Below, one piece after another: positions 45,055-54,217 of a stretch of DNA of 64,000 nt. Source of the DNA: SZUA-265 sp965651905 (GTDB lineage Bacteria > Myxococcota_A > Polyangia > Polyangiales > Polyangiaceae); NCBI GenBank assembly GCA_965651905.1, contig CBFGUG010000028.1:26559-90558 (forward strand), given 5' to 3'. Both the position numbers and the translations under genes were made by a program. A model generated the notes under the pieces. The model was not told the DNA's origin. It saw only the letters and a program-made list of their open reading frames with translations, and did no database searches. How positions within the stretch are numbered: the first letter of the stretch is position 1; every line of letters starts with the position of its first letter.

Positions 45055-48000
45055 GTCTCGCCGAGCTCAGTGTCCGGCGTCCCGTGCTGACGACCATGGT
45101 CACCTTGATCGTGGTGGTGCTGGGTCTCGTGTCTCTGAGCCGTCTCCAGATCGATCTGCTCCCGGAGATCGAACTGCCCACACTGACGATCCGCACGGAG
45201 TATCAGGGCGCGAGCCCCGAAGTGATGGAACAACGGGTCACTCGCATCGTCGAAGAAATTGTGGCGACCGTTCCTGGAGTCGAAGAGATCACGTCCGTGT
45301 CCGCGGAGGGCGCTAGCAACGTCGAGGTGACCTTCGCGTGGGGCACCGACATCGATACCGCCGCTCTCGACGTGCAGGGCAAGATCGAGGACGAGATCAG
45401 TGAGTTGCCCGACAACATCGTTCGACCACGAGTCAGCAAGTTCGATATCTCGAGCTTCCCGGTCGTGCTGCTGGGCATCGAGAGCCACTTGACCCCCGTC
45501 GAACTGACGACGTTGGTGGAAGAGCAGATCCGCTATCGCATGTCTCAGATCGCAGGCGTGGCGCAGGTTGATCCCTGGGGCGGCTACGAGCGCGAAGTGC
45601 GCATCGAGCTCGACCCCGCGAAGCTCAGGGCACTACAACTCCCGCTCAACGACATCCTCGCAGCGATACGCAACGCCAACGTCGACCTGCCCGCGGGAGC
45701 GATCGACGAAGGGAAAAAGACCGTCACCCTGCGCGCGCCCTCGCAGTTCACGGACGTTGCTCAGATCCAAGACACCGTCGTCGCCATCAGAAAGCAGGCG
45801 CCGATCCGGCTCCGTCAGATTGCCACGGTGAAAGACACGTACCAAAAGCTGGACCGCATCGCACGGGTGAACGGCGAGATGGGCGTGCGCGTCGCCATTC
45901 GCAAGGAGTCGAACGAGAACACGGTGGAGGTCTCCCAGCGCATCCTGGCCGAAGTAGAGCGCATCAACAGAGACTTTCCGCAGATCCACGTCGTCCCCGT
46001 GATCAACCAGGGTAACTTCATCGAGCGCTCGATCGACAACGTAGCGAAATCGGTGCTCTATGGTGGCGCGCTCGCACTTCTGGTCTTGTTGTTGTTCTTA
46101 CGCAACCTGCGCAGCACGGCCGTCATCGCGCTGGCGATCCCGATTTCGCTCATCGCGACCTTCTGTCTCATCTTCTTCGGCGGCTTGACGCTCAACCTGA
46201 TGACACTGGGTGGACTCGCGCTCGGCGTTGGGATGATGGTCGACAACTCGATCGTCGTGCTCGAAAACATCTTCCGACGACGCGACGAACTGGGCGAACC
46301 CACCGAAAAGGCCGCCGTCGAGGGCACGAACGAAGTGTCGTCCGCGATCGTCGCCAGCACCATCACCACTCTCGTGATCTTCTTGCCCATCGTGTTCCTC
46401 GAAGGCGTCACGGGCGTGCTCTTCAAAGACTTGGCCTACGTGATCGTGTTTTCGCTGGCCTGCTCGCTGGTGGTCTCGCTCAGCCTGGTGCCGATGGTGT
46501 CGTCCAAACTCCTGCGCGACGCGGATGAGGCTCGAGCTCACCAAGACAGGAACAGCAACGCAAGCTGGTCTGCTCGACTGGTCGCCGTAGCTTCGAACGC
46601 ACAGCAACGTCTCGAACGCGTCTACCAGGGCATCCTACAAAAGGCACTCGAGAATCGCTGGACGACGGTGGCGATCGCGGCGGTCACCTGCGCAGCGAGC
46701 TTGCTGCTGGTTCCAGCCGTCGGCACCGAGTTTCTGCCTCCCAGCGACGAAGGCGAGGTGCGGGTCACAGGCGAAATGCCCGTCGGAACTCGGCTCGAGC
46801 TGGTCGATCGCCAGACGCGCTTGATCGAATCGCACGTCTACAAGGCCGTACCAGAAAGCACCTCGTCGGTCGTCAGTGTGGGCTCGTCAGGTTATCGCCC
46901 TGACGAAGCCTCTCGGGGAGAGATCAGCCTCTCACTGACGCCCGCTTCCGAGCGACAGCGCTCGAACAGTGAGATTGCGGCTGACCTACGTCGCGAACTC
47001 GCCGGGAAGATCCCTGGGATGGAGATCCGCACGCGAGCACCCCAAGGTCAGTTCTTGCTCGAACGCATACTGGGTGGCGAAGAAGGCCTGACCATCGAAG
47101 TGCGCGGCTTCGAACTTTCCGTACTCGATCGGCTCGCGGCGCAGGTCGAGAGCGCGATTAGCGACGTGCCCGGCTTGACTGACTTGCAAGTCAGTCGTGA
47201 AGCGGCCGTCCCTCAGCACGAGATTCGCACCGACCGCGATCGCGCGGCAGATCTCGGTCTCACGCCGCGTGACGTCGCAACCGCTCTGGAGACCGCCATC
47301 GCTGGCTCCGAAGCGGGTGAGTTTCGCGAACGCGGCAACTCCTATCGCATCCTCGTTCAGTTGGCGAACGCAGAAGAGCTTCCGCTTTCGGAAGTTTTGG
47401 ACATGACGGTCAGCGACGGTTCAGGCCGCGGTGTACCTCTGCGTAGCGTCGTGTCCAACGAACCAGGCTATGGTCCGATCCTCATCGACCGCAAAGACCA
47501 ACAGCGCTTGGTCACCGTGCGAGCCAATACGGCGGGTCGGGACCTCGGTTCGATCGTAGCGGACGTCGAAGCACGCCTGGCAGACATCGCTCGGCCCGCT
47601 GGTTACGAATTCAACGTCGCGGGCAACGTGGAGGAGCAGCAAAAAGCCTTCAGCGAGTTGAGCATCTCTTTGCTGTTAGCGCTCGTACTCGTCTACATGG
47701 TGCTGGCTGGCCAGTACGAATCGTTGCGTGCACCGTTCGCGGTCATGCTGTCGGTACCCGTTGCAGGCGTCGGTGTGCTGCTGGTCTTGGTGCTGACGAA
47801 TACGACCCTCAACGTGCAGTCGTTCATCGGCTGCGTCATGCTCGGTGGTATCGTCGTGAACAACGCCATCTTGTTGGTCGATCAAGCAGGTCGCCTGCGC
47901 AGTGACGGAGTCGAGACGCTACGCGCCGTCGCAGAAGCAGGGCGCCGCCGGCTGCGCCCTATCTTGATGACGACCCTGACCACGGTGTTGGCGCTGTTGC

Positions 48001-48173
48001 CACTGTCGCTAGGCATCGGCGAGGGCGCGGATGCACAAGCGCCGATGGCGCGCGCCGTGCTCGGCGGTCTAGGAGCGTCGACGTTGATCACTTTGGTGCT
48101 GATTCCAACCGTGTATTCACTCATCTATCGAAAACAGCAGACTACAGGCTCCACCCCCGCGGAGGCCGCCTGA
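45051..48173 (+). CDS. RND efflux pump permease (AcrB/HAE-type), 1040 aa
   Basis: The GTG start overlaps the adaptor stop. The chain has the twelve-helix RND plan, with large periplasmic loops after helices 1 and 7: SVRRPVLTTMVTLIVVVLG at the start, PEVMEQRVTRIVEE in the first porter domain, TM4 GLALGVGMMVDNSIVVLENIF and TM10 GGIVVNNAILLVDQ. TM4 has Asp-Asn where AcrB has two Asp, so the proton relay uses one carboxylate, as in many homologues of this type. It should export drugs, solvents or lipids by proton antiport. Substrate cannot be told. The next gene (DUF3565-DUF1971) is only 4 bp away and may be co-transcribed. Confidence 0.95.
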   Translation: MSLAELSVRRPVLTTMVTLIVVVLGLVSLSRLQIDLLPEIELPTLTIRTEYQGASPEVMEQRVTRIVEEIVATVPGVEEITSVSAEGASNVEVTFAWGTDIDTAALDVQGKIEDEISELPDNIVRPRVSKFDISSFPVVLLGIESHLTPVELTTLVEEQIRYRMSQIAGVAQVDPWGGYEREVRIELDPAKLRALQLPLNDILAAIRNANVDLPAGAIDEGKKTVTLRAPSQFTDVAQIQDTVVAIRKQAPIRLRQIATVKDTYQKLDRIARVNGEMGVRVAIRKESNENTVEVSQRILAEVERINRDFPQIHVVPVINQGNFIERSIDNVAKSVLYGGALALLVLLLFLRNLRSTAVIALAIPISLIATFCLIFFGGLTLNLMTLGGLALGVGMMVDNSIVVLENIFRRRDELGEPTEKAAVEGTNEVSSAIVASTITTLVIFLPIVFLEGVTGVLFKDLAYVIVFSLACSLVVSLSLVPMVSSKLLRDADEARAHQDRNSNASWSARLVAVASNAQQRLERVYQGILQKALENRWTTVAIAAVTCAASLLLVPAVGTEFLPPSDEGEVRVTGEMPVGTRLELVDRQTRLIESHVYKAVPESTSSVVSVGSSGYRPDEASRGEISLSLTPASERQRSNSEIAADLRRELAGKIPGMEIRTRAPQGQFLLERILGGEEGLTIEVRGFELSVLDRLAAQVESAISDVPGLTDLQVSREAAVPQHEIRTDRDRAADLGLTPRDVATALETAIAGSEAGEFRERGNSYRILVQLANAEELPLSEVLDMTVSDGSGRGVPLRSVVSNEPGYGPILIDRKDQQRLVTVRANTAGRDLGSIVADVEARLADIARPAGYEFNVAGNVEEQQKAFSELSISLLLALVLVYMVLAGQYESLRAPFAVMLSVPVAGVGVLLVLVLTNTTLNVQSFIGCVMLGGIVVNNAILLVDQAGRLRSDGVETLRAVAEAGRRRLRPILMTTLTTVLALLPLSLGIGEGADAQAPMARAVLGGLGASTLITLVLIPTVYSLIYRKQQTTGSTPAEAA

Positions 48174-48177
48174 ACCC

Positions 48178-48642
48178 ATGCAACGTCCCATCACCGGCTT
48201 TCATCAGGATGACCATGCTGATTGGGTAGCAGAGCTGTCGTGCGGCCACGGTCAGCACGTGCGCCACGAGCCTCCGTTCACCCTGCGCCCTTGGGTGATG
48301 ACTGGCGAGGGTCGCGCGTCACGGCTGGGTCAACAGCTCGACTGCGTCCGCTGCGATCGCTTGGAGCTCCCGGACGGGTTTCTCCCGTACAAGCGCACGG
48401 CGGTCTTCGATGCAATGTCCGTACCGCGCGGTTTGTTGTCGGAACACTCCACCAAAGCGGGCGTTTGGGGACGGTTGAAGGTAACCAGCGGCACGCTAAA
48501 CTACGTACTCGCGGGCGATCCGCCGCAAAGGACGGAGGTGCATGCTGGGCAGAGTCAACTCATCGCGCCCGAGGCGAAACACCACATCGAAATCTCTGGA
48601 CCCGTCGAGTTCACGGTCGAGTTCCTGCGCAAGGACGGGTGA
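48178..48642 (+). CDS. DUF3565-DUF1971 fusion protein, 154 aa
   Basis: Residues 1-62 match DUF3565 (PITGFHQDDHADWVAELSCGHGQHVRH, RPWV, LDCVRCD), with His/Cys pairs that could hold a metal. From about 67 the chain is the small cupin-like DUF1971/TehB-type domain (LPDGFLPYKRTAVFDAMSVPRGLLSEHSTKAGVWGRLKVTSGTLNYV, then LIAPEAKHHIEISGPVEFTVEFL). The second domain is seen in tellurite-resistance-type proteins. Fusion of the two suggests one metal- or oxyanion-handling unit. It follows the RND pump with a 4-bp gap. Confidence 0.88.
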   Translation: MQRPITGFHQDDHADWVAELSCGHGQHVRHEPPFTLRPWVMTGEGRASRLGQQLDCVRCDRLELPDGFLPYKRTAVFDAMSVPRGLLSEHSTKAGVWGRLKVTSGTLNYVLAGDPPQRTEVHAGQSQLIAPEAKHHIEISGPVEFTVEFLRKDG

Positions 48643-48778
48643 GGCGAAATCACCTCGCTTGCGTGGTTGCGAATGTTCGCGCAAGCGTTGCGCGTTTCGA
48701 AACGCTGAGGGGCCACATCGCGCGAAAAATCGCGCGGCCCACTCGTCGATCTCGGTCCGATGTGCCAGATCATGAGAC

Positions 48779-49375
48779 ATGGCAAGCCGACGCAATGTGA
48801 TGAACGGACGTTTAGCCCACCTGATCGTGCTCGGCGCAGCACTGCAGACGATGAGCTGTGGAGTAAATTCAACCCCCACACCTGTGCCCGCCCCGCGACA
48901 GCACGTCGAGCCCCCGCAGCAGGCCGGAGGTGTTCAGGCATACGCCGGCGAGGTACTGGGCGTCGATCGCGTGCCAAGCGCGGAGCAAAACCGAATCACC
49001 CTGAGTCTACGTGTCTCCCCGCAGAGAGATCGAGTCATCAGCGTCGACCTCGGCCCCGGCTGGTACTTCGACGAGCAGGGCGTCGTCTTCTCGCCCCACG
49101 ATCCCATCGTCGTTAAAGGTTCACAATCCCCACACGGCGAGCCGACCCTGGTCGCTACCGAGATCGAAGTTGGCGGACAGATCTATACGCGCTCCCCGAC
49201 TGGACCAAACGCGGTGTGGAAAAAGAAAGAATCGGGCGCCACCGAAGAGAATGACGAAGCCCCCAAGCCGGCTGACCCAGCTGCGCCGCCGAACACGGAC
49301 GCCGAGACTGCCCCCATCCCACCAGAAGAGTCGGCTCCGCCACAAGTACCAGCAGCACCCGCGACCACACCGTAA
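48779..49375 (+). CDS. Putative lipoprotein of unknown function, 198 aa
   Basis: The likely signal (VMNGRLAHLIVLGAALQTMSC) ends in a weak lipobox (MSC at C27). A Pro-rich spacer leads to a compact beta-rich domain of about 100 residues (VLGVDRVPSAEQNRITLSLRV...GWYFDEQGVVFSPHDPIVVKG), and the last 50 residues are a Pro/Ala/Glu linker with no fold. The final part could be surface-extended. No family recognised. Confidence 0.65.
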   Translation: MASRRNVMNGRLAHLIVLGAALQTMSCGVNSTPTPVPAPRQHVEPPQQAGGVQAYAGEVLGVDRVPSAEQNRITLSLRVSPQRDRVISVDLGPGWYFDEQGVVFSPHDPIVVKGSQSPHGEPTLVATEIEVGGQIYTRSPTGPNAVWKKKESGATEENDEAPKPADPAAPPNTDAETAPIPPEESAPPQVPAAPATTP

Positions 49376-49439
49376 CGCGCGGCGGCTATCACCCACAGTT
49401 CACTCAGCAGACATCCCTCTGACATCCGAGTGACGTCGT

Positions 49440-50450
49440 GTGCCAGGCATATCGCAAGGCATGAGCGGACTAGGCGGATTGAACAAGTCACCGAACGGCG
49501 TCGTAATCGGAGTCGTGCAACTGCAGCTCCCCAACGTCGCCAGTCCACGCGACCTGGCTAACCAAACGGAGCGCGTCTGTGAAATGGTCGGCAAGGCGCG
49601 GCGCAACTCCCCGAACATGGACCTCGTGGTCTTCCCCGAGTACTCGCTGCACGGCCTTTCGATGGACACCAATCCCGAGATCATGTGCCGCATGGACGGG
49701 CCCGAGGTGGCGGCGTTCAAGCGTGCCTGCGTCGAGCATCAGATTTGGGGCTGCTTTTCGATCATGGAGCACAACCCCAGCGGCAACCCCTACAACACGG
49801 GCATCGTGATCGACGACGCAGGTGAAGTGCAACTCTACTATCGCAAGTTGCATCCTTGGGTTCCCGTCGAGCCGTGGGAGCCAGGCAATGTCGGCGTCCC
49901 CGTGTGCACGGGGCCGAAGGGCTGCAAGCTGTCACTCATCATCTGCCACGACGGCATGTTCCCCGAAATGGCGCGTGAAGCCGCCTACAAGGGCGCGGAG
50001 ATCATGTTACGAACCGCGGGTTACACCGCGCCGATTCGTCACGCGTGGAAGATCACCAATCAGTCCAATTCGTTCTGCAACTTGATGGTCACCGCCAACG
50101 TCTGCCTGGCTGGCAGTGATGGCAGCTTCAACTCCATGGGTGAAGGCATGATCGTCAACTTCGACGGTGTGCCCCTGGTCGAAGGCAACGGCGTTCCCGA
50201 CGAAATCATCACCGCCGAAGTGCGCCCCGACCTAGTGCGCGAGGCACGTTTACATTGGGGCGTCGAAAACAACATTTACCAACTCTACCACCGCGGCTAC
50301 GTCGCCGTGAAAGGCGGCGCCATGGACTGCCCGTACACCTACATGCAAGACATGGTCGCGGGTAAATACCGCCTACCTTGGGAAGACGAAATACGTATCA
50401 CCGACGGCACCAGCTGCGGCTTCGAACCGCCCACCCGCAGCTTCTCTTGA
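49440..50450 (+). CDS. amiF: Formamidase (AmiF), 336 aa
   Basis: The protein belongs to the nitrilase superfamily and matches the formamidase branch along its whole length: it has the catalytic triad Glu in VVFPEYSLHG (E67), Lys in LYYRKLHPW (K136) and Cys in IICHDGMFPE (C169), and the branch-specific segments AGYTAPIRHAWKITNQSN and LMVTANVCLAGSDG. Family length is about 334. It hydrolyses formamide to formate and ammonia in the cytoplasm. The start is GTG 49440, with an ATG at 49461 as alternative. It stands alone without urease or nitrogen-regulator genes nearby, so regulation is unknown. Confidence 0.93.
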   Translation: MPGISQGMSGLGGLNKSPNGVVIGVVQLQLPNVASPRDLANQTERVCEMVGKARRNSPNMDLVVFPEYSLHGLSMDTNPEIMCRMDGPEVAAFKRACVEHQIWGCFSIMEHNPSGNPYNTGIVIDDAGEVQLYYRKLHPWVPVEPWEPGNVGVPVCTGPKGCKLSLIICHDGMFPEMAREAAYKGAEIMLRTAGYTAPIRHAWKITNQSNSFCNLMVTANVCLAGSDGSFNSMGEGMIVNFDGVPLVEGNGVPDEIITAEVRPDLVREARLHWGVENNIYQLYHRGYVAVKGGAMDCPYTYMQDMVAGKYRLPWEDEIRITDGTSCGFEPPTRSFS

Positions 50451-50644
50451 AGCGTGCTTCGTCTCACTGAAACCAAACGATGGTGGAGCCCCCAGTGAAG
50501 CCGGCCTGCGTCGTGGTGGGCCACCGCCGGCGTTCGCTAGGATTTCCCAGCGCAGCCGCAATCCCTGTGCGCCGATTTTCTGACTAGCAGGCTATCTGTG
50601 TCAGCCGATTCGTCACGAAGATCGCAGCCTCGAACGACAGTAGC

Positions 50645-52537
50645 TCACTCGAAGGAGTAGTAGTCGAGGTCCAAAGAGCCAGAGAACCTCAGGCACAGGT
50701 CGTGGACTCCCGCAGCCGCGTCGACGTCGCAAGTCACGTCGGCGAAATTGTCGGCTCCGCCCGTTGCCATCACGTCGCAAGTGCCGATTGACGTCCCTGG
50801 GGCATCGCGAAACCCGGGGCATCCGCCCTGCAGCACTTCGATCCCTCCGCCACCAGCAGATGCGACGCGCGCTTGAATCGTCGAAGCGCCGTCACCGAAG
50901 TCCACCTGTGATACGGCTATCCAGTCCCCGTCGGTGATGTCCGTCACGACGACACCAACGCGCTGGTTGCCGCGTGTCTCAATTCCGCTTTGCCCCGCAA
51001 GCAACTCGGCTTCGATTCGCGAAAAGGCGTCCACACTGCGAAGTTGTCTCACGTCACCCCGAGTCGCCGACACGGGTACCATGCGGTCGCCTTCCCACTC
51101 CAACTCGTCGAGCGTGATGCTGCGCTGGTAGTTCGAGTACCCCTCGAGATTCGACTGCACACGGTTGTGGTAGAAGACGTACCATTGGCCTTCGTATTCG
51201 ACCATCGAGTGGTGGTTGTTGTCGCCGTTGTTCTCGTCAGGTGAAGGGATGACCGTGCCGATGTGCTCGAAACCCGACATCGGATTGTCGCTCACCATGT
51301 AGTCGATGGTCGGGGCACCGTTCGAGAAGTCCGTCGAGTACGAGAGGTAATAGGTGCCCTCGCGCTTGAACATGAAGGCAGCCTCGAAAAACCGAGGGAT
51401 GACGATAGTCGTCGCCGCGTTGTCCATCAGGCTCACCCGGTCGGGGTTGAGACGGATGACGCGCGCGTTGTCGCCTGTGCCCTCAGGTCCACCTCCGAAG
51501 TACAGGTACCCTTGGCCGTCGTCGTCGAAGAAGCCCGACGGATCGAAGAGCCAGTCCACGTCTTCAGCGCCAGGAGTGGAGCTGGTAACCAATTGAATCG
51601 GGTTTTCGAAAGGCCCACCAGGGTGGTCGGACGTGGCAACACCAATCGTCGAACCAGCGTCGGGGAAGTACAGAAAGTACTTGTCCAGCTCTGCATCATA
51701 CGCGCAGTCCGGCGCGTATAACCTGGAGGCAAACGGAATGTTGGCGGAGTCTAGCGCTATGCCGTGGTCCTGCCAGTTGGCGAGATCATTGGACGAAAAC
51801 ACGTGGTAATCGACCATGTCGTAACCCGACTGATCGTCGGGATCGTGCGACGCATAAACGTAAATGCGTCCCTCGAACGCGTACGCTGACGGGTCCGCGG
51901 TGAACACATGAGTGACGATCGGGTTGGGGACAGGAGCGTCCGGAGCCGCGAGGGCCCCGCCTGGATTGGCGTCGCCTCCATCCGCCGGATCAGCGTTTGC
52001 GGTTCCCCCAATGCCGTCGTCCGAGGGAGCCGCCGCATCAGGCGCCCCGTCGTCCACATCTGGCTCGTCGCTAGGATCATCGCCGACGGCGTCGCCTCCA
52101 CCCGATCCACCACTGCCCGAGCCCGCAGACGACGGATCGCCGCTGGGACTACTTCCCGTGCTCGTAGAGGTGCCTCCGGCGCCAGGCGTCGTCGTCGCGC
52201 CGGGCGTAGACGCGCCAGTGCTGCCGCCTCCCGTGGTCGAGCCGCTCGTCGAGCCCGTCGATGCAGACCCACTCGCGCCAGTGGACGTCCCGGCTCCGTT
52301 CGACGTGGTCGCCGCCGTGGAGTTCGCACCTGTGACACCAGGCGTGGCCTGTCCATCATCGCCCCCGGATGAGCCCGACGAGGTGCAACCGGCAGCAAAT
52401 ATCAGGGTCCCCATCGCGAGCGCTCGACCGAGCACTGGCCGAGAGCACACCGCTGCTTCCGAGTGAACGTTGCAGTGAGGGCGATAGCCGTTTGAAACGG
52501 ATCGAACCCGAACCCGGTTGCGATATCTCTCAGTCAT
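50645..52537 (-). CDS. GH43-type glycosidase lipoprotein with CBM6-like tail, 630 aa
   Basis: A lipobox (IFAAGC, C51) follows a hydrophobic stretch. The start is uncertain: the first ATG leaves a long leader, and a GTG at 52450 is a good alternative. A Gly/Ser/Thr and acidic linker runs to about 200. The five-bladed GH43 domain (about 205-480) carries the catalytic base D215 (ADPSAYAFEGRIYVY), the pKa-modulating D332 (FDPSGFFDDDGQGYLYFGG) and the acid E385 (FFEAAFMFKREGTYYLSYS). The C-terminal 130 residues are a CBM6-type jelly roll (EAELLAGQSGIETR...DYYSFE). It should release arabinose or xylose side chains from plant polysaccharide. Last gene of the block 50.6-58.2 kb. Confidence 0.88.
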   Translation of the reverse strand: MTERYRNRVRVRSVSNGYRPHCNVHSEAAVCSRPVLGRALAMGTLIFAAGCTSSGSSGGDDGQATPGVTGANSTAATTSNGAGTSTGASGSASTGSTSGSTTGGGSTGASTPGATTTPGAGGTSTSTGSSPSGDPSSAGSGSGGSGGGDAVGDDPSDEPDVDDGAPDAAAPSDDGIGGTANADPADGGDANPGGALAAPDAPVPNPIVTHVFTADPSAYAFEGRIYVYASHDPDDQSGYDMVDYHVFSSNDLANWQDHGIALDSANIPFASRLYAPDCAYDAELDKYFLYFPDAGSTIGVATSDHPGGPFENPIQLVTSSTPGAEDVDWLFDPSGFFDDDGQGYLYFGGGPEGTGDNARVIRLNPDRVSLMDNAATTIVIPRFFEAAFMFKREGTYYLSYSTDFSNGAPTIDYMVSDNPMSGFEHIGTVIPSPDENNGDNNHHSMVEYEGQWYVFYHNRVQSNLEGYSNYQRSITLDELEWEGDRMVPVSATRGDVRQLRSVDAFSRIEAELLAGQSGIETRGNQRVGVVVTDITDGDWIAVSQVDFGDGASTIQARVASAGGGGIEVLQGGCPGFRDAPGTSIGTCDVMATGGADNFADVTCDVDAAAGVHDLCLRFSGSLDLDYYSFE

Positions 52538-52598
52538 TGGTCTCGAGGGTGAATGAATCGACTTTGATTGCCCGTTTGCGGTGTCGCCAGTCCCGGCG

Positions 52599-54215
52599 CT
52601 ACTCCACTGGAGAGTATACCCCGCTGATGGGATCTACACCGTTAGTGTGGGTGCCGTCGCCAAAAATGGAGTTCGGGCTCTCAGAAGATTGCCGCAGAGC
52701 TTGCGCAACCGTAAACCACATGCGGTTGTAGTGACCGTCGACCTCGAGGTACTGCCCGCCCTGGATACCGAGGGCCCTCCCTCCGAAGATGATGGCCTGC
52801 AGTGGTCCGCGCTGATGGGAGGTGTGCCCCACCTCTGTGATGTACGGGATGATGGTGTGGTCGAGCAAGTTGGCGCCGTTGACGTCGCTGGCTTCTTTGA
52901 AACCGTTGATGATGTCTGCGGTTTTCGTGTTGTACCAGGTCTGCACGTTGGCCAGAAACTCTGCCACCTTTCCGTTTTCGTTGTCGGGTGGCCCAGCTCC
53001 CTCGATGGGGCGACCGTTTTGGGCGCCAACTTCGACTTCGTTGGTGATGGCGTGGCTCATCGGATGGTGCATGTAAGTGCCCGTCGGACTGCGGTTGCCG
53101 CCATCGGGGTACATCGAGGGCTGGCCGATTACCTCGGCTGCGCCCGGCCCGAACGAAACATGGTTGGTTCCGGGTGACCACTGAAAGGTGGCCACACGGA
53201 TGATGTCACACTGAAAGGCCGCGCGAATGATGCTCGAGTGCGCGATACCGATCTGTTCGTGTTGTGGACTGTCGTCGACATTCGTCGTCGCGGCGCCCGG
53301 ACCCTGGGGATTGACGTCGTTGACGTTACCCTGCGGCCCAACCAGACTTCCGTCGGGGGCAGTGGGGATGGCACACCCCGCCCCAGCTTCGCCACCATCT
53401 TGGATCTGCGACGCCACCTGCTGCTCGACGCTGCGCACGATGTCCTCGTGGGCGTCGATCTTGGCTAGCTCAGCGTTCGGAACGATCGTGCGCAGCCGAT
53501 TCAGCTCGTGCAGTGAATGATCCAAGACGCTCTTCCTCATCTGCAGCTCTCTGAGCCGGTCTCCGCTCTCCATCGGGTCGACCGAGAAGCTTCCGAAGAG
53601 CTGCTCCCACAAGAGCGCCGGGCTCAGCTCGGGGATCAGCGGCTGATTCTCCATGATGTTGCCGCCCGTGGTGCTCTGCACCGACACCTTGGTGTAGCCG
53701 TACGAAAGACAGCGTGTAGACGTCTCTTTGGAATCGATACGACGGTCGCAGATGGCGTTGACGTAACCGAAACCTGGCGTCTGGAGCTCGGGGATCTTCT
53801 CCAGGAAGATCTGGTCGAAGGATGGTCCGCCCGCGCAGGCGTCATCAGCCTCGCCGCCGTTGTTGCGGTTTCCAGGTGAACTAGCACCCGTGCTCGAAAA
53901 CGGTGTACCTGCTTCGTGACCGCCGGGGCCCCCGCTGAGACCGTTGTGATTCATGCCGTACAGGATCACGGCGTCTTCTCGCAGCCCCTTGTCTTCGAAC
54001 GGCTGCAGAATACGACTGGGGACATAGTCTCTTCCAGAGCCCTGGGGCCTGAAGTAATAGTGAACGGTGCCCACGGGCCAGTGCATCATCAGGAAGCGAC
54101 GCGGAGGTGCCGCTCCGACGACCCCGGCTTCGACATTGCGAAGGATTGCCCGAAGCCCGATCGCACCACCGATCGCCGCGAGAAATGAACGCCTTGCTAC
54201 TCGATAGGATCTCAT
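52599..54215 (-). CDS. DUF1552-family protein with Tat signal, 538 aa (third copy)
   Basis: The twin-arginine signal is at the N-terminus (RVARRSFLAAIGGAIGLRAIL). The body follows DUF1552 (RFLMMHWPVGTVHYYFRP, LYGMNHNG...GHEAGTPFSSTG, GPSFDQIFLEKI, NHVSFGPGAAEV, NLLDHTIIPYITEVGH), with several His that could bind metal. It is 60-80 residues longer than the two copies at 28123 and 31648, mostly in the N-terminal half. It is only 2 bp from its DUF1592 partner. Being flanked by two GH43 genes on the same strand links this pair to polysaccharide use. The reaction is unknown. Confidence 0.92.
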   Translation of the reverse strand: MRSYRVARRSFLAAIGGAIGLRAILRNVEAGVVGAAPPRRFLMMHWPVGTVHYYFRPQGSGRDYVPSRILQPFEDKGLREDAVILYGMNHNGLSGGPGGHEAGTPFSSTGASSPGNRNNGGEADDACAGGPSFDQIFLEKIPELQTPGFGYVNAICDRRIDSKETSTRCLSYGYTKVSVQSTTGGNIMENQPLIPELSPALLWEQLFGSFSVDPMESGDRLRELQMRKSVLDHSLHELNRLRTIVPNAELAKIDAHEDIVRSVEQQVASQIQDGGEAGAGCAIPTAPDGSLVGPQGNVNDVNPQGPGAATTNVDDSPQHEQIGIAHSSIIRAAFQCDIIRVATFQWSPGTNHVSFGPGAAEVIGQPSMYPDGGNRSPTGTYMHHPMSHAITNEVEVGAQNGRPIEGAGPPDNENGKVAEFLANVQTWYNTKTADIINGFKEASDVNGANLLDHTIIPYITEVGHTSHQRGPLQAIIFGGRALGIQGGQYLEVDGHYNRMWFTVAQALRQSSESPNSIFGDGTHTNGVDPISGVYSPVE

Positions 54216-54217
54216 TG

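Noticed and set aside
48643..48778. Palindromic GCGCGAAAAATCGCGCG near 48720-48736
   Set aside because: Short perfect inverted repeat between two co-oriented genes; could be a weak terminator, but without a U-tract I do not list it.
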